From: Candidatus Moraniibacteriota bacterium
GTDB lineage: Bacteria > Patescibacteriota > Minisyncoccia > Moranbacterales > GCA-2747515
Length of the DNA: 14,148 nucleotides
Direction of reading: 5' to 3'
Assembly: GCA_029933995.1 (NCBI GenBank)
Contig: JAOZNB010000024.1
Location: 1 to 14,148, forward strand
The translations under genes and the position numbers were made by a program. Each line of letters begins with the position of its first letter. The stretch's first letter is position 1. The notes below the pieces were generated by a model. The model did not search any database. It worked only from the letters and a program-made list of their open reading frames with translations, and had not been told where the DNA came from. This document shows positions 11,869 through 14,148 of the stretch, piece after piece.

Positions 11869-14103
11869 ATGAAACTACTAATAGTAGAATCCCCGACAAA
11901 AACAAAAACTATCAAAAAATATCTTGGAGTTGGTTATAAAGTTACTTCTAGTGTTGGCCACATCCGTGACTTACCTAAATCAAATAAAGAAGCAATCGAT
12001 ATTGAAAATGATTTCAAACCTCATTATGTTATTTCAAAAGGAAAGGAAGATGTCGTAGCTGAACTCATTCGACTTGCAAAAAAAGCAGATGAAGGAATTA
12101 TACTCGCAACCGACCCCGACCGTGAGGGAGAAGCTATAGCATGGCACGTTGCTGAAATTTTGAAAGATGCAGGGATTCCAAAATCAGACATGACTCGAGT
12201 TACCTTTAATGAAATCACAAAGACTGCAGTTAATGAAGCTATGAAACACCCAACAAGAATTGACCAAAATCTTCGTCGTGCCCAAGAAGCTCGTCGTGTA
12301 CTCGATAGACTTGTGGGTTATGACCTCTCAGGAATTATCTGGAAAAAGGTACGATATGGACTCAGTGCTGGTCGCGTGCAATCCCCTGCTCTCCACATAC
12401 TAGTGGAACGTGAAAAAGAAATCCAAGCATTTATCCCAGAAACATATTGGAATCTAAGTGCTGATTTTAAAACTAAAAGTAAAGATGCTGTAACCCTTAC
12501 ATGCAAAGAAGAGCCTCGTGAAAAAAAAGAAGTTACCCGTATTGAAAGAGAAGCAAAAAAAGGAAAATGGATTATAAAAGATGTTAAAGAAACAACAAGA
12601 AAGAGAAAACCGAAGGCACCTTTTACAACTTCAACATTACAACAAGCTGCTTCATCGAGATTTGGTTTTTCTCCGTCACGTACAATGCGTACAGCACAAA
12701 AATTATATGAGGGTGGACATATTACATACATGCGTACTGATTCAACCACTCTGTCCAAAGATGCGCTTAAATCAATTAAGAAAACTATCACAGAAGAATT
12801 TGGTGCAGACAAACATGAATTCCGTGTATTTAAATCCAGAAGTAAAAACGCACAAGAAGCTCATGAGGCAGTACGTCCATCTGATGCATCAAATGATAAA
12901 GCTGGTACAACAGATGACCAAAAGAAATTGTACAAACTAATTCGTGGACGTGCGATTGCTTCACAAATGGTGGATGCACAAACAAAACAAACTCGCATTA
13001 TCGCAAATGTTGAAGGTGATAAAGTGCCAGACTTCACAGTTACTGGTTCACGCATTCTCTCACTTGGTTGGCTAGAAGCTGATCCGGGAGCGCGTGGTGA
13101 AGATACAGAAGTACCAAAGGTAGAAAAAGGTGAGAAATTAGATTTGAAAAAATTTCATACTGAAGAGAAAGAAACTCTTCCACCATCACGCTACAGTGAA
13201 GCTGGGCTTGTTAAAGAGCTGGAAAAACGTGGAATTGGTCGTCCAAGTACATATGCAGCTATCATCCGCACAATTCAAGACCGTGGCTATGTAGAAAAAG
13301 AAGGAAGCGCCCTTAAACCAACTGACACCGGCGAGGTTGTAAGTGATTTTCTATGGGCTCATTTTGAACAATATATCAATGATTCTTTTACTGCGGAAAT
13401 GGAAGATAAGCTAGATGAAATAGCTAGAGGAGAAAGAGAATATACCAAAACAATTACTGAATTTTACAAACCATTTACAAAAGAAGTTAAAGCAAAAGAA
13501 AAATTAAATAAAGCAACGGACCTAGGTGATGCTGACCCAAAGATGAAATGTCCGAAGTGTAAAGGGAAAATGATTATTAAATTAAGTAAAAATGGTAAAT
13601 TTCTCAGCTGTAAGAAATTTCCTGATTGTGATGGCGCTAGAACGATGGAAGGAAAAGAACTCGAGGGACCTAAAGAAACTGGTGAAAAGTGTCCGAAATG
13701 TAAAGATGGAAAACTAGTAGAGCGTGATGGTAAATATGGTAGGTTCATTTCTTGTCATAATTATCCTAAATGTAAATTTATCAAAGAAGATCCAAAAGAA
13801 GCAGCTAAACGAAAAACAGGCGTAAAATGTCCAATGTGCGAAAAAGGTGAAATGAGCGAACGAAACGGACGCTTCGGAATATTTTATAGTTGTACAGAAT
13901 ATCCAGACTGCAAAAACGCAATCAAAGCAAAGCCAACTGGTAATTTTTGTAACTACAAACGAGAAGAAAGAGGTAATAAAAAATGCGGAGCACTGATGAT
14001 GGAAGGAACAAAAACAATCCCTGAGCGATGTTCAGACAAAACTTGCCCAAATCATCGTCCTGATAAATTAGAAGGTTACAAACCAGAAAAGAAGAAGAAC
14101 TAA
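11869..14103 (+). CDS. topA: DNA topoisomerase I (type IA)
   Basis: The enzyme relaxes negative supercoils through a transient 5'-phosphotyrosine link. The TOPRIM domain (1-~115) has Glu7 and the acidic TDPDREGEAIAWH (81-93). The DNA-gate domain contains LSAGRVQSPAL (165-175) and the active-site ITYMRTDS (285-292) with catalytic Tyr287, followed by EAHEAVRPS (330-338) and GIGRPSTYA (455-463). The C-terminus holds three four-cysteine zinc ribbons (Cys561/564/581/587; 608/611/629/635; 654/657/675/681) and a fourth, divergent Cys cluster (694, 706, 721, 726). The 744 residues are typical for a bacterial form. No SD is visible. A terminator follows immediately. Confidence 0.97.
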   Translation: MKLLIVESPTKTKTIKKYLGVGYKVTSSVGHIRDLPKSNKEAIDIENDFKPHYVISKGKEDVVAELIRLAKKADEGIILATDPDREGEAIAWHVAEILKDAGIPKSDMTRVTFNEITKTAVNEAMKHPTRIDQNLRRAQEARRVLDRLVGYDLSGIIWKKVRYGLSAGRVQSPALHILVEREKEIQAFIPETYWNLSADFKTKSKDAVTLTCKEEPREKKEVTRIEREAKKGKWIIKDVKETTRKRKPKAPFTTSTLQQAASSRFGFSPSRTMRTAQKLYEGGHITYMRTDSTTLSKDALKSIKKTITEEFGADKHEFRVFKSRSKNAQEAHEAVRPSDASNDKAGTTDDQKKLYKLIRGRAIASQMVDAQTKQTRIIANVEGDKVPDFTVTGSRILSLGWLEADPGARGEDTEVPKVEKGEKLDLKKFHTEEKETLPPSRYSEAGLVKELEKRGIGRPSTYAAIIRTIQDRGYVEKEGSALKPTDTGEVVSDFLWAHFEQYINDSFTAEMEDKLDEIARGEREYTKTITEFYKPFTKEVKAKEKLNKATDLGDADPKMKCPKCKGKMIIKLSKNGKFLSCKKFPDCDGARTMEGKELEGPKETGEKCPKCKDGKLVERDGKYGRFISCHNYPKCKFIKEDPKEAAKRKTGVKCPMCEKGEMSERNGRFGIFYSCTEYPDCKNAIKAKPTGNFCNYKREERGNKKCGALMMEGTKTIPERCSDKTCPNHRPDKLEGYKPEKKKN

Positions 14104-14107
14104 ACCA

Positions 14108-14136
14108 CTCTGGACTGAAAGTCCAGAGGTTTTTTT
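14108..14136 (+). terminator. Terminator of topA
   Basis: A perfect 9-bp stem (CTCTGGACT 14108-14116 with AGTCCAGAG 14120-14128), a 3-nt loop and a run of seven T (14130-14136). It begins four bases after the stop codon. Confidence 0.92.
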
Positions 14137-14148
14137 ATCTGGAATGAA

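Noticed and set aside
12318..12812. 164-codon minus-strand frame inside topA
   Set aside because: It lies wholly within the conserved catalytic part of topA on the opposite strand; frames of this length are common opposite Lys/Glu-rich genes.
1..14148. CRISPR array, tRNA, rRNA or transposase gene
   Set aside because: I found no regularly spaced direct repeats, no cloverleaf with acceptor/T-arm consensus, no rRNA-like stretch and no transposase motifs in the translated frames.

Overview
The window reads as low-GC bacterial chromosome using the standard genetic code. The best guess for the source is a Candidate Phyla Radiation (Patescibacteria) bacterium, possibly of the Parcubacteria group. 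The basis is a strongly shortened SMC that seems to lack a hinge, Lys/Glu-rich extensions on ribosomal proteins bS16 and bL12, core genes without Shine-Dalgarno (SD) sequences, and scattered short palindromes. This placement is inference; no rRNA gene is present to settle it.

Layout. Positions 1-5291 lie on the minus strand: a partial unknown gene (1-183), rplL, rplJ behind a probable L10-leader attenuator, rpsP, an unknown gene with a 34-codon membrane-peptide gene after it (2317-2812), and a 783-codon smc. Positions 5669-7919 (plus) carry a LytR-CpsA-Psr family gene and pth. Positions 7963-8921 (minus) hold a two-gene unit: a NYN-domain putative nuclease and a lipoprotein that starts at TTG. 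Positions 9160-10275 (plus) are dprA. Positions 10369-11628 (minus) hold a three-gene unit: a multi-pass membrane protein, a small unidentified protein and a small secreted protein. Positions 11869-14103 (plus) are topA, followed by a terminator.

Two kinds of gene alternate. The conserved housekeeping genes (rplL, rplJ, rpsP, smc, LCP gene, pth, dprA, topA) have no recognisable SD, and the LCP gene is probably transcribed without a leader. The unrecognised genes are all on the minus strand, are grouped in short operons, mostly have strong SD sequences and often end in clear hairpin terminators. Several units on both strands have promoters of the TTGACA / 17 bp / TATAAT type.

The core genes serve translation (L10, L7/L12, S16, Pth), chromosome handling (SMC, TopA, DprA) and the cell envelope (LCP protein). 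The most unusual signals are the hinge-less SMC, a mirror-symmetric promoter pair between the NYN operon and dprA, an attenuator with a 7-bp competing pairing in front of rplJ, and three small uncharacterised operons that each combine a cytoplasmic protein with a membrane or exported one. No complete new defence or mobile system can be shown from this sequence alone.
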